A stretch of DNA of 64,000 bases from Perlucidibaca sp. (GCA_023265995.1 JAHFSA010000001.1:372001-436000); one strand, 5' to 3'; counted from the first letter of the stretch, positions 28,679-38,621 are shown. Notes: a model not told the origin generated them from the sequence alone. Numbers and translations are program-made.

Positions 28679-30150
28679 TGAAAGTCGGGCTCCACCTCAA
28701 TCTGGGGCAGCATCTGACGATGACCCCCCAGCTGCAGCAGGCCATCCGTCTGCTGCAGTTGTCGACGCTGGAGCTGCAGCAGGAAGTTCAGGAAGCCCTC
28801 GACAGCAACCCCCTGCTGGAGCTTGACGACGGCAGCGAAGGCAGCAGCCAGGACAACAAGGCGAATGCCGCCGACAGCGTTGAAACCAATGATGCCGCCG
28901 GCGAAGCCCTGGACCTCGATCGCCGCGACGAACTGCCCGATGAACTGCCGGTGGATACCGCCTGGGACGACATCTATGTCGGCAGCGCGACGGCGGCCGG
29001 CGGCGAAAACATGGATGAGGACGGCGACCCCATAGAGGCTCGCAACGCACCCGCCGAAAGCCTGCAGGATCACCTGCGATGGCAGCTCAATCTCACTCCG
29101 TTCTCGGATCTTGACCGCATGATCGCCGACGCGATCATCGACGGACTGGACCCTCGCGGCTACCTCACCGTCAGCCTCGACGAACTTGCCGAAACCGCCC
29201 GCCACTGGCGCCAGGAGGAGGCGGAAGAGGACGAGATCCTCGCCGTCCTGCACCGCGTGCAGCAGTTCGATCCGCCCGGCGTGGCCTCGCGCGACCTGCG
29301 CGAATGCCTGCTCATCCAGCTCGGACAGCGTGACCCGGAGACTCCTGGCCTGGCCGATGCCCAGCGCCTGCTGCGCGACCATGTCGACAAGCTCGCTGCC
29401 GGAGACCTCGCCGGCCTCATGCGCGCCATGCGCCTGACCGAAAGCGGCATTCAACGCGTCATGGCCCTGATCCGCGAGCTCAAGCCGCACCCCGGCGAAG
29501 GCTGGGGCGGTGGCGACAACGACAAGGCGCTGATTCCCGATGTCGTGGTGCGCCGCCTGAACGGCCGCTGGCGCGTCGAGCTCAACCCGGAAGCGGCGCC
29601 GCGCCTGCGCGTCAACAGCGGCTATGCCGCCATGCTGCGCCGCGCCGACAGCAGCCGCGACAACAACTTCATCCGCGAGCATCTGCAGGAGGCGCGCTGG
29701 CTGATCAAGAGCCTGCAGAGCCGCCACGAGACCCTGCTCAAGGTCGCCAGCTGCATCGTCGAACATCAGCGCGGCTTCCTCGAGGAAGGCGCGGAGGCCA
29801 TGAAGCCGCTGATCCTGCGCGATGTCGCCGACGAGGTCGGCCTGCATGAATCGACCATTTCGCGCGTGACCACGCAGAAATACCTGCACACCCCGCGCGG
29901 CCTCTTCGAACTGAAGTATTTCTTCTCCTCGCACGTCGGCACCAGCACCGGCGGCGAAGCCTCCTCGACCGCCATCCGGGCCATGATCAGGAAGCTGGTT
30001 GGTCAGGAAAACCCACGCAAGCCATTGAGCGACAACAAGATTGCTGATCTTCTGCAGGCTCAGGGCATCGAGGTCGCACGTCGCACCATCGCCAAATACC
30101 GCGAATCCCTGAACATTCCCTCCTCGAGCGACAGAAAGCGCTTGCTTTGA
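28678..30150 (+). CDS. rpoN: RNA polymerase sigma-54 factor
   Basis: Sigma-54, 490 aa. Region I is Gln/Leu-rich (LTMTPQLQQAIRLLQLSTLELQQEV, residues about 15-40), region II is acidic (about 50-100), the core-binding domain follows, then the helix-turn-helix HESTISRVTTQKYL. The RpoN box ARRTIAKYRESL near the C-terminus reads -24 elements. ATG 28678 overlaps the lptB stop; an in-frame GTG lies just before it. Usual partners hpf, rapZ and ptsO follow, but ptsN does not. Confidence 0.97.
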
Positions 30151-30172
30151 TCCGCGACCCCTGTGCTAGAGT
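30143..30172 (+). promoter_or_regulatory. Candidate extended -10 promoter for hpf
   Basis: TTGCTT (30143-30148), 18-bp spacer, and TGCTAGAGT (30164-30172) whose TG gives an extended -10. It overlaps the rpoN stop and lies about 195 bp before hpf, leaving a long leader with no obvious gene. Confidence 0.4.
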
Positions 30173-30365
30173 CAAAGACACACCGGTTGTTGATGTAATT
30201 CGTGAAGCAGGTACCGAGCATCTCAGTCTTTAAACTGGGGACCTCTGCTTCCGGACTCGACAGGCCGCCCGGACATCGGCTCCCCGCCGATCAGTTCGCC
30301 CGACCCGCTGCGCCTGGAAGTCCTGGCCCCCGCTATCGTCACCCACGAAAGCGAGGAAGCGTCTC

Positions 30366-30653
30366 ATGCAGATGACCATCAGTGGACACCACGTTGAACT
30401 GACCCATGCCCTCCGGGATTACACCACCAGCAAGCTGGCCAAGGTCGAACGACACTTCGATCACATCACCAGCATGCAGGTCATCCTGAGCGTCGACAAG
30501 CTGGTTCAGAAGGCGGAAGCCGTAATACGAACGTCGGGCGCCAAGCTCTTTGCCATTGCCGAATCGGAAGATCTGTACGCGGCAATCGACAAGCTCTCCG
30601 ACAAGCTCGACCGTCAGATCGTCCGCCACAAGGAAAAGCATCAGTCCCACTGA
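30366..30653 (+). CDS. hpf: Ribosome hibernation promoting factor (short form)
   Basis: A 95-aa YfiA/HPF-type protein that binds the 30S subunit to dimerise or inactivate ribosomes in stationary phase. Family features: MQMTISGHHVELTHALRDYTTSKLAKVERHF (landmarks SGHHVELT and KLAKVERHF), DKLVQKAEAVI and DLYAAIDKLSDKLDRQI. GAGGAA lies nine bases upstream. It follows rpoN as in most Gammaproteobacteria, with an intrinsic terminator just after it. Confidence 0.95.
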   Translation: MQMTISGHHVELTHALRDYTTSKLAKVERHFDHITSMQVILSVDKLVQKAEAVIRTSGAKLFAIAESEDLYAAIDKLSDKLDRQIVRHKEKHQSH

Positions 30654-30671
30654 GCTTGCCTCCTGACTGGA

Positions 30672-30700
30672 AATGCCCGGCAATGCCGGGCATTCTTGTA
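30672..30700 (+). terminator. Intrinsic terminator after hpf
   Basis: AATGCCCGGC (30672-30681) and GCCGGGCATT (30685-30694) form a perfect 10-bp stem with a 3-nt loop, followed by CTTGTATC. It occupies the position where ptsN usually starts. Confidence 0.75.
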
Positions 30701-30823
30701 TCTGCAGCAGACAAACCCTCGCCGGATTCAATGACTTGTTGCAAATGCCTGCTCGCGCCCACTTGCCAAGCAGGCGCCGCGCCGTGACGATACGGAACAG
30801 ACAACGATGTCCTTGAGGGTGCA

Positions 30824-31696
30824 ATGAAACTGGTGATTGTGAGCGGGCGTTCCGGCTCCGGAAAATCCACGGCCCTGCACCAGCTGGAAGACCTCGGCTA
30901 CTACTGCGTCGACAACATCCCCGTCGGATTGCTGCCGGAGCTGGTCAGCACCTTCCGCGAAGGCATTGATGGCCGCCCCACCCGCCTCGCCGTGGGCATA
31001 GACGCGCGCAACCGCATTCACGACCTGTCACGCTACGCGCAGATCGCCGAGACCCTGCGCAGCCAGGGCTGCGAACCCGAGATCGTCTTTCTCGATGCCC
31101 GCGACGACATCCTGCTCGCCCGCTTCAGCTCGACCCGCCGCCGCCATCCTCTGAGCAGCAACCAGCGCTCGCTGGAAGAGGCCATCGCCTACGAACGCGA
31201 ACTGCTCGACCCGCTGGCCGCGCATGCCGATCTCCGTCTCGACAGCAGTTCGCTGTCGGTGCATGACCTGCGCGAGACCCTGCGTCAGCGCCTGGCGCCG
31301 GGCAGCAGCAATCGTCAGGCCATCCTGATCGAATCGTTCGCCTTCAAGCATGGCGTGCCGCTGGATGCCGACCTGGTGTTCGACGTTCGCTGCCTGCCCA
31401 ACCCGCACTGGGAAGCCGGCCTGCGCGACATGACCGGGCTCGACCAGCCGGTGATCGACTTCCTTGCCGGTCAGCCCCTGGTCAATGCCATGTACGACGA
31501 CCTGCACGCCTTCCTGCTGCGCTGGCTGCCCGAACTGCAGGCCAGCGACCGCAGCTATGTCACCGTCGCCATTGGCTGCACCGGTGGACAGCATCGCTCG
31601 GTCTACATGGTCGAACGCCTGTCACAGGCACTCAGCCAGGGCCTGGGCGCGCTGCAGATCCGGCATCGCGAACTGGCCGGCAGCGGGAGCGCATGA
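30824..31696 (+). CDS. rapZ: RNase adapter protein RapZ
   Basis: A 290-aa P-loop protein. Walker A GRSGSGKST starts at residue 7. Characteristic RapZ segments include RHPLSSNQRSLEEAI, SFAFKHGVPLDADLVFDVR (landmark FKHGVP) and the C-terminal IGCTGGQHRSVYMVERL. In enterics RapZ directs RNase E to the sRNA GlmZ to tune glucosamine-6-phosphate synthesis and cell-wall precursor supply. GAGGG precedes the ATG. Its stop overlaps the ptsO start by four bases. Confidence 0.96.
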   Translation: MKLVIVSGRSGSGKSTALHQLEDLGYYCVDNIPVGLLPELVSTFREGIDGRPTRLAVGIDARNRIHDLSRYAQIAETLRSQGCEPEIVFLDARDDILLARFSSTRRRHPLSSNQRSLEEAIAYERELLDPLAAHADLRLDSSSLSVHDLRETLRQRLAPGSSNRQAILIESFAFKHGVPLDADLVFDVRCLPNPHWEAGLRDMTGLDQPVIDFLAGQPLVNAMYDDLHAFLLRWLPELQASDRSYVTVAIGCTGGQHRSVYMVERLSQALSQGLGALQIRHRELAGSGSA

Positions 31697-31971
31697 TGGC
31701 CCGCCATGAAGTCGAGGTCGACATCATCAACCGTCTGGGCCTGCATGCCCGCGCCGCCGCCAAGCTGGTCGAGACCGTGGCCTGCTATCAGGCCAGCGTG
31801 CGCATAGGCCGCGGCGAGCGCCTGGTCGATGCCCGCAGCATCATGGCGTTGCTCATGCTCGGCGCCGGTCAGGGCAGCCATCTGAACCTGCATATCGAGG
31901 GCGATGACGCCGATCAGGCCCTGGCGGCCGTGACCGCGCTGATTGCCAACCGTTTCGGCGAAGCCGAATAG
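31693..31971 (+). CDS. ptsO: NPr phosphocarrier (nitrogen PTS HPr)
   Basis: HPr-like protein of 92 aa. The phosphorylated His18 is in NRLGLHARAAAKLVE; the regulatory Ser lies in DARSIMALLML. It transfers phosphate from PtsP to PtsN in the nitrogen-related PTS. Translationally coupled to rapZ. ptsN, its usual acceptor, is not in this cluster and must lie elsewhere or be absent. Confidence 0.95.
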   Translation: MMARHEVEVDIINRLGLHARAAAKLVETVACYQASVRIGRGERLVDARSIMALLMLGAGQGSHLNLHIEGDDADQALAAVTALIANRFGEAE

Positions 31972-32037
31972 GGCTTTCTGCTATCATCGCGTCTTTCCGC
32001 GCAGGACCGAGGCTGACCTCGGCACAGGGAGACCGGC

Positions 32038-32571
32038 ATGTGTCCGCGACACGAACCGCAAGATGATTTCGAGGACGACTACGGTCCCAGCAAGTCGGAC
32101 CAGAAGAAGTCCATGGATCGTCTGCAGGCGCTGGGCGAACGCCTGGGAGAAATGCGCGACGACCAGCTGCGCAAGCTGCCGCTGGAAGAAAGCCTGCTGC
32201 ATGCCCTGATCGAGCTCAAGCGCCTGAAGGCGCACGAGGCTGTGCGCCGGCACAAGCAGTTCATCGGCAAGCTCATGCGTCATGCCGATGAAGCCGCCAT
32301 CCTGAACGCGCTCAACCCGCTGCGCAGTCCGGCCCTGCAACGCCAGCTCGACCTTCTGCTCGAGCGTCTGCTGCAACAGGGTGACGAACTGCTCAGCGAA
32401 GTCCTGCAGCGCTATCCGGCCGCCGACCGCCACACCCTGCGCCAGCTCGTGCGCCTGGCGCGCAAGGAAGTCGAAACGGTGGCCGCCGACGTCGCCGTCA
32501 GCGACGCCACCCACCCGGCCCGTCACAAGCTCTGGATCTATCTGCGCGAACTCGCCGCTCTCGCCAGCTGA
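32038..32571 (+). CDS. darP: DarP (YjgA, DUF615) ribosome-associated protein
   Basis: A 177-aa DUF615 protein. N-terminal PSKSDQKKSMDRLQALGERL, LPLEESLLHALIELKRLKAHEAVRRHKQFIGKLMR (landmarks LHALIE and RRHKQFIGKLMR) and C-terminal RKLWIYLREL-like HKLWIYLREL are family hallmarks. DarP associates with late 50S assembly intermediates. In pseudomonads it lies between pmbA and tldD; here both are missing. A small hairpin (32007-32022) is upstream of the ATG. Confidence 0.93.
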   Translation: MCPRHEPQDDFEDDYGPSKSDQKKSMDRLQALGERLGEMRDDQLRKLPLEESLLHALIELKRLKAHEAVRRHKQFIGKLMRHADEAAILNALNPLRSPALQRQLDLLLERLLQQGDELLSEVLQRYPAADRHTLRQLVRLARKEVETVAADVAVSDATHPARHKLWIYLRELAALAS

Positions 32572-32583
32572 GGCCCCGGCGCG

Positions 32584-33414
32584 TCAGCCGCCATCGCGGC
32601 GATGCGCCTGCACCGGCATGCGCCGGCGCAAGGCCTCCTGCTCGCCGCAATCCCAGCCGGCAGCCACCAGCCCGGCACCACTCTCGCCACGCTCGGCCAG
32701 CACCCTGCCCCAGGCATCGATGATCTGACTGTGACCCCAGGTCTGCCGCTGCGGCGAATGCCGGCCGCCCTGGGCAGCGGCGATCATCAGGCACTGGTTC
32801 TCGATGGCGCGGGCACGCAGCAGGACCTGCCAGTGCGCTTCGCCGGTCACCGCCGTGAATGCCGCCGGACAGGCCAGGATGTCGGCGCCGAGCTTGCGCA
32901 GCTGACGTGCCTGCTCGGGAAAGCGCAGGTCATAGCAGGTGAGAATGCCGAGACCGCCCCAGGGCGTGTCGATCAGCGCCACCTCGTCACCCGGTTCGAA
33001 GGTGGCGGATTCGCGATAGCTGCCCTGGGCATCGGCAACCTCGACATCGAAGAGATGGCGCTTGTCGTAGCGACCGACGCAGATGCCCTCGTCGGAAAAC
33101 ACCAGGGTCGCGCTGCGCACCCGCCCGCCCGGCACCGGCGTGCCGTCCGGCCGCAACGACGCCGGCAGCGTGCCCGCCACCAGCCAGAGCCGGTGGCTGC
33201 GGGCCTGCTCCGCCAGCCAGGCGGTGATTTCATCCCAGGCAGCGGCTACGGCCAGCGTCGACTCGGCGCCGAAGACAGCGAAATTCTCCGGCAGCACGAC
33301 GAGGCGGACACCCTCGTCGGCAGCCTGACGCAGGCCTTCGGCCACGACGGCACGATTGTCGGCCCAGACATTGCCGCTGCACATCTGCAGGGCGGCGACG
33401 CGCAGCGGATGCAT
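32584..33414 (-). CDS. Carbon-nitrogen hydrolase (Nit1/Nit2-like omega-amidase or deaminated-glutathione amidase)
   Basis: Nitrilase-superfamily amidase of 276 aa. The catalytic triad Glu (VLPENFAVFG), Lys (RYDKRHLFDVE) and Cys (GILTCYDLRFPE) is complete. The bacterial Nit1-like clade hydrolyses deaminated glutathione; omega-amidase on alpha-ketoglutaramate is the alternative. ATG 33414 lies one base after the yhdP stop, so it is the last gene of the mreB-to-nit run. An upstream start at 33492 would run into yhdP. Confidence 0.9.
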   Translation of the reverse strand: MHPLRVAALQMCSGNVWADNRAVVAEGLRQAADEGVRLVVLPENFAVFGAESTLAVAAAWDEITAWLAEQARSHRLWLVAGTLPASLRPDGTPVPGGRVRSATLVFSDEGICVGRYDKRHLFDVEVADAQGSYRESATFEPGDEVALIDTPWGGLGILTCYDLRFPEQARQLRKLGADILACPAAFTAVTGEAHWQVLLRARAIENQCLMIAAAQGGRHSPQRQTWGHSQIIDAWGRVLAERGESGAGLVAAGWDCGEQEALRRRMPVQAHRRDGG

Positions 33415-33415
33415 G

Positions 33416-36400
33416 TCAGTTGTCCTTGCCGGACGAGGCCGGCTTGTCTGTCGCCTCATCCTTGCCGGGCGAGCTTTCCAGCACCTCGTCATCGACCTTG
33501 AGGGCGTCCCAGGGCCCGGACACGTGATAGCGCACCGAGGTCAGCCTGGACAGCTGCTTGTCGAGCAGCAGATCGGCCGCCACCAGGGCGCCACCCACCA
33601 CCGGCCCGGCCAGGAAGCCGGCGACCACAGGCACGGCGCTGCTCACCGGCACGCCGACGCGCAGCTGCTGATCGACCTCACGGGTATTGAGATTGACCGA
33701 GCCGCGACCGTGGATGGTCACTGTCGGCCCGTCCAGATCGAAGCGTGCCGGCTTCACGACACCCTCGCGCAGCTCGCCCTGGACCAGCAACTGGTCGAAG
33801 TTGATGCCCTTGCGGGTGACATCGGTGAAGTCGAAGCGCAGGCGACGCAGGATGTTGCTGGCATTGAGCAGACCGAACACGCGCGTGACCAGGTTGATGC
33901 CGCCGGACTCGATCAGACGGCCGTTCCTGAGCTTGGCGTCGACACTGCCTTGCAGCTGGGCGAGCGCAAAGTCATCGGGATTGCCCGGCCACTGCAGCAC
34001 GCCCTTGGCCACCAGGCCATCGCTGGTGATGACCGGAGCCTGGCCGAGCTGTTCGAGCAGGCGCTTGAGATCCTTGCTTTCCAGCGTGCCCTTGACCGTG
34101 GTCAGGGCTCGCGCACCGGCCATCCATGACAGGCTGCCGACGAAGGAGGCCTGCGGCTGCCGGATTTCCAGGGGATCAAGACGCCAGAGCCCCTGCTCCT
34201 GACTCAAGGTGGCGCTGAGGTCGGTGGCAGGCCAGTCCGGCAGTTGCTTCGGCTGGGCACCGCTGAGGCGTATCTGCCAGTCATCGTCGACACGCTGGAT
34301 GCGTGCCCGGGTCGGGCCGAGGCTGCGCTCGCCGAGCAGCACACGATCAGCCTGCAAGGTGAGCTGACGGAACGCCGGCAGCGCCGCCGGAGCCGGACGT
34401 GCCGGAGCATTGCCATTGCCCGGCAGCAGGCTGCGCCATGCCGCGACATCGAGCTCGGGCACACGCGCCTCGACGAAGATGCCGGGCTGATCCGGCCAGG
34501 CCACACCGGGCAGGCCGGCGCGCAGCAGGAGACGTTGCAGGCGTCCGCTGCGCCAGACCAGACCGGCCTGCATGCCATCGCCCAGGGAGGCGCGCGCGAG
34601 ATGCTCGCCACTGCCGCCGATCTTGCCCTGATAGTTCAGCGCCAGGGTGTCGCCGGCGGCCTTGGCGAATGGCGCCGGCAGCAGCACGCGCATGCCGGTG
34701 AGCGGAGAGGTCACGCGCAGATCGATCTGCGCCGCCTGCGCCACCGGAATGCCCAGCGCCACCCGCACCGGAGACTGGCCACGCATGTAGGGAGCAAGGT
34801 CGGTGCCCAGCCACTGGCCGAGCGCACCGGCCTCGACCTGGGCATCGACGTCGATGGCCTGGTTGTTCCAGCGCCCGCCGCGAGCCTGACCGGCCAGCGC
34901 GACATGGGCCGGACGCCCCCAGAGCACGGATTGCAGGTCACCCTTGAGGCCGCTGCGGCTGTCGAAGCTGATCGGCCCGCTGACACGGTTGAAGACCAGG
35001 CGTTCGGCCGGTAGCCCGAGCTCGGCATTGTCCAGCGTGGCGCCCACCTTGACATCGGTTTCGCCCTCGCCGTGATGCAGCGGAATGCTCAGGCCGAGGT
35101 GCGCCTTGGTCGCGCCCTTCATGGTCAGGGCATCGGCCACGGCACCGGCATGCGCCTTCAGCGGCGACTCGGCGAGCAGGCGATCGAGATCGGAGATGTC
35201 CATGTCCAGATCGGCATCCACCTGCAGCACGCCGTGCGCGAGATCCGGTATCACCGCCAGCAGATTGCTGGCCTTGCCGGCGAGGATGGAGGCCCTCTGT
35301 CCGACCACCTTGAGTTCACGCCCGGAGATCTGCACGAGGCCGTCAAGCTTCTGCACGGCCGGCCAGCCCGGCACATAGTCCAGGGTGGCATCCTTGAGCT
35401 GCAGCTGCATGTCGAAGCGGCCGGTATGGCCCTTGCCATGCAAAGTGCCGCTGTACAGGAAGCTGCCATGCTCGACCTTGCCGGCCAGCAGGGAACGCTG
35501 CAGCCAGGCCAGAGTCTTGTCGCCGGCGGCGTGCCAGGGCACATAGCGCCAGGCGCGCGCGACCGAGCCACGCTCAAGGCTGGCGAGCAGCTCGAGACGG
35601 GTCTCCTCCGGATGGCCATCGGGGATGCGCACCGCCAGCTGGGCGCGTCCTTCGGCATCGACATTGCTCAGCTGCAGGACGTCGGAGTCGATGTGCCAGA
35701 CACCACCGGCATGCAGCCAGCGGATGCCGCCGCGCAGGACATCCACCGGTACCGGCTCGCGGAACTCGGTATGCAGGTTGAGCTCGCCACGACGGGTGTC
35801 GAGATAAAGCAGGCCGCCATCGGGGCTGCCCTGGATCCAGCCCGCCAGATCGCGCACGCCCGGCAGGGTTTCGGTGGGCTGCAGCGTCAGCGCCTTGAAT
35901 TCGCTGTTGGCCGAAAGCAGGCGCCAGCTGTCGCCGACCTTGCCGGCCACGACATGCAGGCGCGGCAGCCAGCCGGTCGGACTGACCTGATCCAGCGTCT
36001 GCTGCAGCGCCGGAGCCAGCAGATGCTCGCGCGTTACCAGGGCATGACTGTCGGCCAGCGACACACGCGCCGCCGACAGCACCAGCTGCCGCGGGGCGTA
36101 GTCGACAGCCAGGCGCTGCAGCGGCAGGGGCAGATCATTGACACGGCCGGACAGATCATCGCCGCCGACATGCCAGTGCTCGCCTTCATGCCGCAGCGAG
36201 AGCACGCCACGCAGCGCCTGCGCCTGATAGCTGCCGCGACCGGGCACCTGCATGCTGAAACCGACATCGGCCAGCGTCAGCGTGGCCTCGGACGGATGCC
36301 CGCCGGCGCTGGACAGCCAGAGCCTGGCATCACCCTGGCTGAGGTGCGTGCTCCACGACTCCGGCAGCAGGCTCAGCCAGGGCTGCCAGGCCGGCAGGTC

Positions 36401-37108
36401 CTGCAATTGCAGATAGGCTTCCCACGGCGTTGCCTCCCAGGCCAGCGGATCGCCATTGACCACCACCAGGGCGCGCTGCAGCGCCGGACTGTCGCCCAGC
36501 CTGAACTCGGCCTGCAGGCGATAGTCGTGACGACCGTTGAACTGTTGCAGGCGGACATTGCGCAGGGCCTGCACCGGACGGCCCGGGGCCTGCCAGCGCA
36601 GCTGGTTGTCGAGCAGGCTCAGGCCCGGCTGCGCCAGCAGCCAGCGCAAGGCGCGCCGGGCCTTGGCCGGATCGGACTTGCCGAGACCGGCGAACTCGAC
36701 AACCTCTATGCCGCCTTCCGTGCGCGGAGCCAGTGTCAGCTGCAGGCCGTTGATGGTGGTGCGCAGACGCGGACTGAGGTCGCGCAGGGAAGCCCACCAG
36801 TCCGGCTCGGTGGTGACCGAGGGCACGACCAGCAGCGGCTTGCCAGGCTGACGGGCATCATGGATGGCGACCTGGCGGGCGCGCAGCACCGGACTCAGGC
36901 CATGCCAGTCGCCCTGCAGCTCGCCGAGACGTATCTGCAGGCCGGTTCTTTCGGTGAGCAGACGCTCGATGGCGGGCTTCTGCTCGGCGACCAGAGGCAG
37001 CAGTTCGCGACCGATGCCGACCACCAGCGCGAGCGGGATGAGCGCCAGCGCCAGCAGCCACAGCATGCCGTGAATAAAGCGGTCGAGTCGCGAAACCGGG
37101 TGGGTCAT
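33416..37108 (-). CDS. yhdP: YhdP-family AsmA-like phospholipid transport protein
   Basis: A very large protein of 1230 aa with one N-terminal helix (MLWLLALALIPLALVVGIG at about 14-32) and a long repetitive beta-groove typical of YhdP, TamB and AsmA. The C-terminal AsmA-like domain has LDGPTVTIHGRGSVNLNTREVDQQLRV (landmark GRGSVNL). These proteins bridge inner and outer membrane and carry phospholipids outward, complementing the Mla system at 22-25 kb. Gene order rng-yhdP-nit fits pseudomonads. Confidence 0.93.
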   Translation of the reverse strand: MTHPVSRLDRFIHGMLWLLALALIPLALVVGIGRELLPLVAEQKPAIERLLTERTGLQIRLGELQGDWHGLSPVLRARQVAIHDARQPGKPLLVVPSVTTEPDWWASLRDLSPRLRTTINGLQLTLAPRTEGGIEVVEFAGLGKSDPAKARRALRWLLAQPGLSLLDNQLRWQAPGRPVQALRNVRLQQFNGRHDYRLQAEFRLGDSPALQRALVVVNGDPLAWEATPWEAYLQLQDLPAWQPWLSLLPESWSTHLSQGDARLWLSSAGGHPSEATLTLADVGFSMQVPGRGSYQAQALRGVLSLRHEGEHWHVGGDDLSGRVNDLPLPLQRLAVDYAPRQLVLSAARVSLADSHALVTREHLLAPALQQTLDQVSPTGWLPRLHVVAGKVGDSWRLLSANSEFKALTLQPTETLPGVRDLAGWIQGSPDGGLLYLDTRRGELNLHTEFREPVPVDVLRGGIRWLHAGGVWHIDSDVLQLSNVDAEGRAQLAVRIPDGHPEETRLELLASLERGSVARAWRYVPWHAAGDKTLAWLQRSLLAGKVEHGSFLYSGTLHGKGHTGRFDMQLQLKDATLDYVPGWPAVQKLDGLVQISGRELKVVGQRASILAGKASNLLAVIPDLAHGVLQVDADLDMDISDLDRLLAESPLKAHAGAVADALTMKGATKAHLGLSIPLHHGEGETDVKVGATLDNAELGLPAERLVFNRVSGPISFDSRSGLKGDLQSVLWGRPAHVALAGQARGGRWNNQAIDVDAQVEAGALGQWLGTDLAPYMRGQSPVRVALGIPVAQAAQIDLRVTSPLTGMRVLLPAPFAKAAGDTLALNYQGKIGGSGEHLARASLGDGMQAGLVWRSGRLQRLLLRAGLPGVAWPDQPGIFVEARVPELDVAAWRSLLPGNGNAPARPAPAALPAFRQLTLQADRVLLGERSLGPTRARIQRVDDDWQIRLSGAQPKQLPDWPATDLSATLSQEQGLWRLDPLEIRQPQASFVGSLSWMAGARALTTVKGTLESKDLKRLLEQLGQAPVITSDGLVAKGVLQWPGNPDDFALAQLQGSVDAKLRNGRLIESGGINLVTRVFGLLNASNILRRLRFDFTDVTRKGINFDQLLVQGELREGVVKPARFDLDGPTVTIHGRGSVNLNTREVDQQLRVGVPVSSAVPVVAGFLAGPVVGGALVAADLLLDKQLSRLTSVRYHVSGPWDALKVDDEVLESSPGKDEATDKPASSGKDN

Positions 37109-37136
37109 GCCCTAGTACTCCCGGCCCAGGCCCAGA

Positions 37137-38618
37137 TCAAAGCAGTACGACATCATACTGCTCCTGGCTGTACATGGCTTCGACCTGGAACCGGATGGGC
37201 TTGCCGATGAACAGCTCGAGATCCGCCACCGCCGCCGACTCCTCGCCGAGCAGGCGATCGACGACGCGCTGGTTGGCGACCACGGAATAGCCGTTGGCGG
37301 CATCGTAGGCGCGCGCCTCGCGCAGGATCTCGCGGAAGATCTCGAAGCAGACGGTTTCCGCCGTCTTCACCGTGCCGCGACCGACACAGACCGGGCAGCT
37401 CTCGCAGAGCAGATGCTCCAGCGACTCGCGCGTGCGCTTACGCGTCATTTCCACCAGGCCCAGTTCGGAGACCTGGGTGATCTTGGTCCTGGCATGATCG
37501 CGCGACAGCATCTTCTCGAGCGCGCGCAGGACCTGGGTCCTGTGCTCCTCTTCCTCCATGTCGATGAAGTCGATGATGATGATGCCGCCGAGGTTGCGCA
37601 GGCGCAGCTGACGGGCAATGGCGTGCGTGGCCTCGAGGTTGGTCTTGAACACCGTGTCCTCGAGGTTGCGCGAACCCACGAAGGAACCGGTGTTGACGTC
37701 GACCGTGGTCATCGCCTCGGTCTGGTCGATGATGAGATAGCCGCCGGACTTGAGCAGGACCTTGCGCTGCAGGGCCTTCTGCAGATCATCCTCGACGTTG
37801 TAGAGATCGAACAGCGGGCGCTCGCCGGGGTAGTGCTCGAGCTGGGCCTCTATGCCCGGCACATACTCGCGGGCGAACTCCAGAGCCTTGCTCATGGTCT
37901 CGCGCGAATCGATGAAGACCTTGGCCACGCTCGGCCCGACCAGATCACGCAAGGTCCGCAGCGACAGCGGCAGCTCCTCGGAGATCAGCGCCGGCCCTTC
38001 GGTGAACAGGGCGCGCTCGCGGACATGGCGCCAGAACTTGAGCAGGAACTCCATGTCATGGCGCAGCTCGGCCTCCTGCACGCCCTCCGCCACCGTGCGC
38101 ACGATGAAGCCGCCACCGAGCTCGTCAGGCGTTTCCGCGCGCAGGTTGCGTATGAGCTGCTTGAGACGCTCGCGCTCGGCCTCGTCCTCGATCTTCTGGG
38201 AAATGCCGACCTGATCGCCGTAGGGCATGTAGACCAGATAGCGCGAGGGAATGGAGAGATCCATGGTGAGACGGGCGCCCTTGCTGCCCATCATGTCCTT
38301 CATGACCTGGACGGTGATCGACTGGCCATCATGCAGGCCTTCCTGGATGCTCGCCGGGCGCAGCCCCTGCTGCCCCAGACGCACCTCGTTGAGGTGGATG
38401 AAGGCGGTGCGGCTGAGGCCGATCTCGACGAAGGCGGCCTGCATGCCGGGCAGCACGCGCACGATGCGACCGCGATAGACATTGCCGACCAGGCCGCGCC
38501 GCGCCGTGCGCTCGACATAGAGCTCCTGGACCACGCCGTTCTCGACCAGCGCCACACGCGACTCCATGGGAGTGACATTGATGAGGACTTCATCCGTGTT
38601 CAGCGCGCGGGTCTGCAT
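37137..38618 (-). CDS. rng: Ribonuclease G
   Basis: RNase E/G-family endoribonuclease of 493 aa, without the long RNase E C-terminal scaffold. The S1 domain is at about 38-128 (GNVYRGRIVRVLPGMQAAFVEIG; landmark VYRGRI). The catalytic DNase I-like region has TTVDVNTGSF, and IDFIDMEEEEHR is the metal-binding segment. The Zn-link CESCPVCVGRG holds the dimer. It processes 16S rRNA 5' ends and some mRNAs. It starts 3 bp after maf. Confidence 0.97.
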   Translation of the reverse strand: MQTRALNTDEVLINVTPMESRVALVENGVVQELYVERTARRGLVGNVYRGRIVRVLPGMQAAFVEIGLSRTAFIHLNEVRLGQQGLRPASIQEGLHDGQSITVQVMKDMMGSKGARLTMDLSIPSRYLVYMPYGDQVGISQKIEDEAERERLKQLIRNLRAETPDELGGGFIVRTVAEGVQEAELRHDMEFLLKFWRHVRERALFTEGPALISEELPLSLRTLRDLVGPSVAKVFIDSRETMSKALEFAREYVPGIEAQLEHYPGERPLFDLYNVEDDLQKALQRKVLLKSGGYLIIDQTEAMTTVDVNTGSFVGSRNLEDTVFKTNLEATHAIARQLRLRNLGGIIIIDFIDMEEEEHRTQVLRALEKMLSRDHARTKITQVSELGLVEMTRKRTRESLEHLLCESCPVCVGRGTVKTAETVCFEIFREILREARAYDAANGYSVVANQRVVDRLLGEESAAVADLELFIGKPIRFQVEAMYSQEQYDVVLL

Positions 38619-38621
38619 GAC

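Noticed and set aside
35072-37210. Plus-strand open frame of 712 codons opposite yhdP and the end of rng
   Set aside because: Antisense shadow rich in Gln, Ala and Arg; yhdP and rng are clear.
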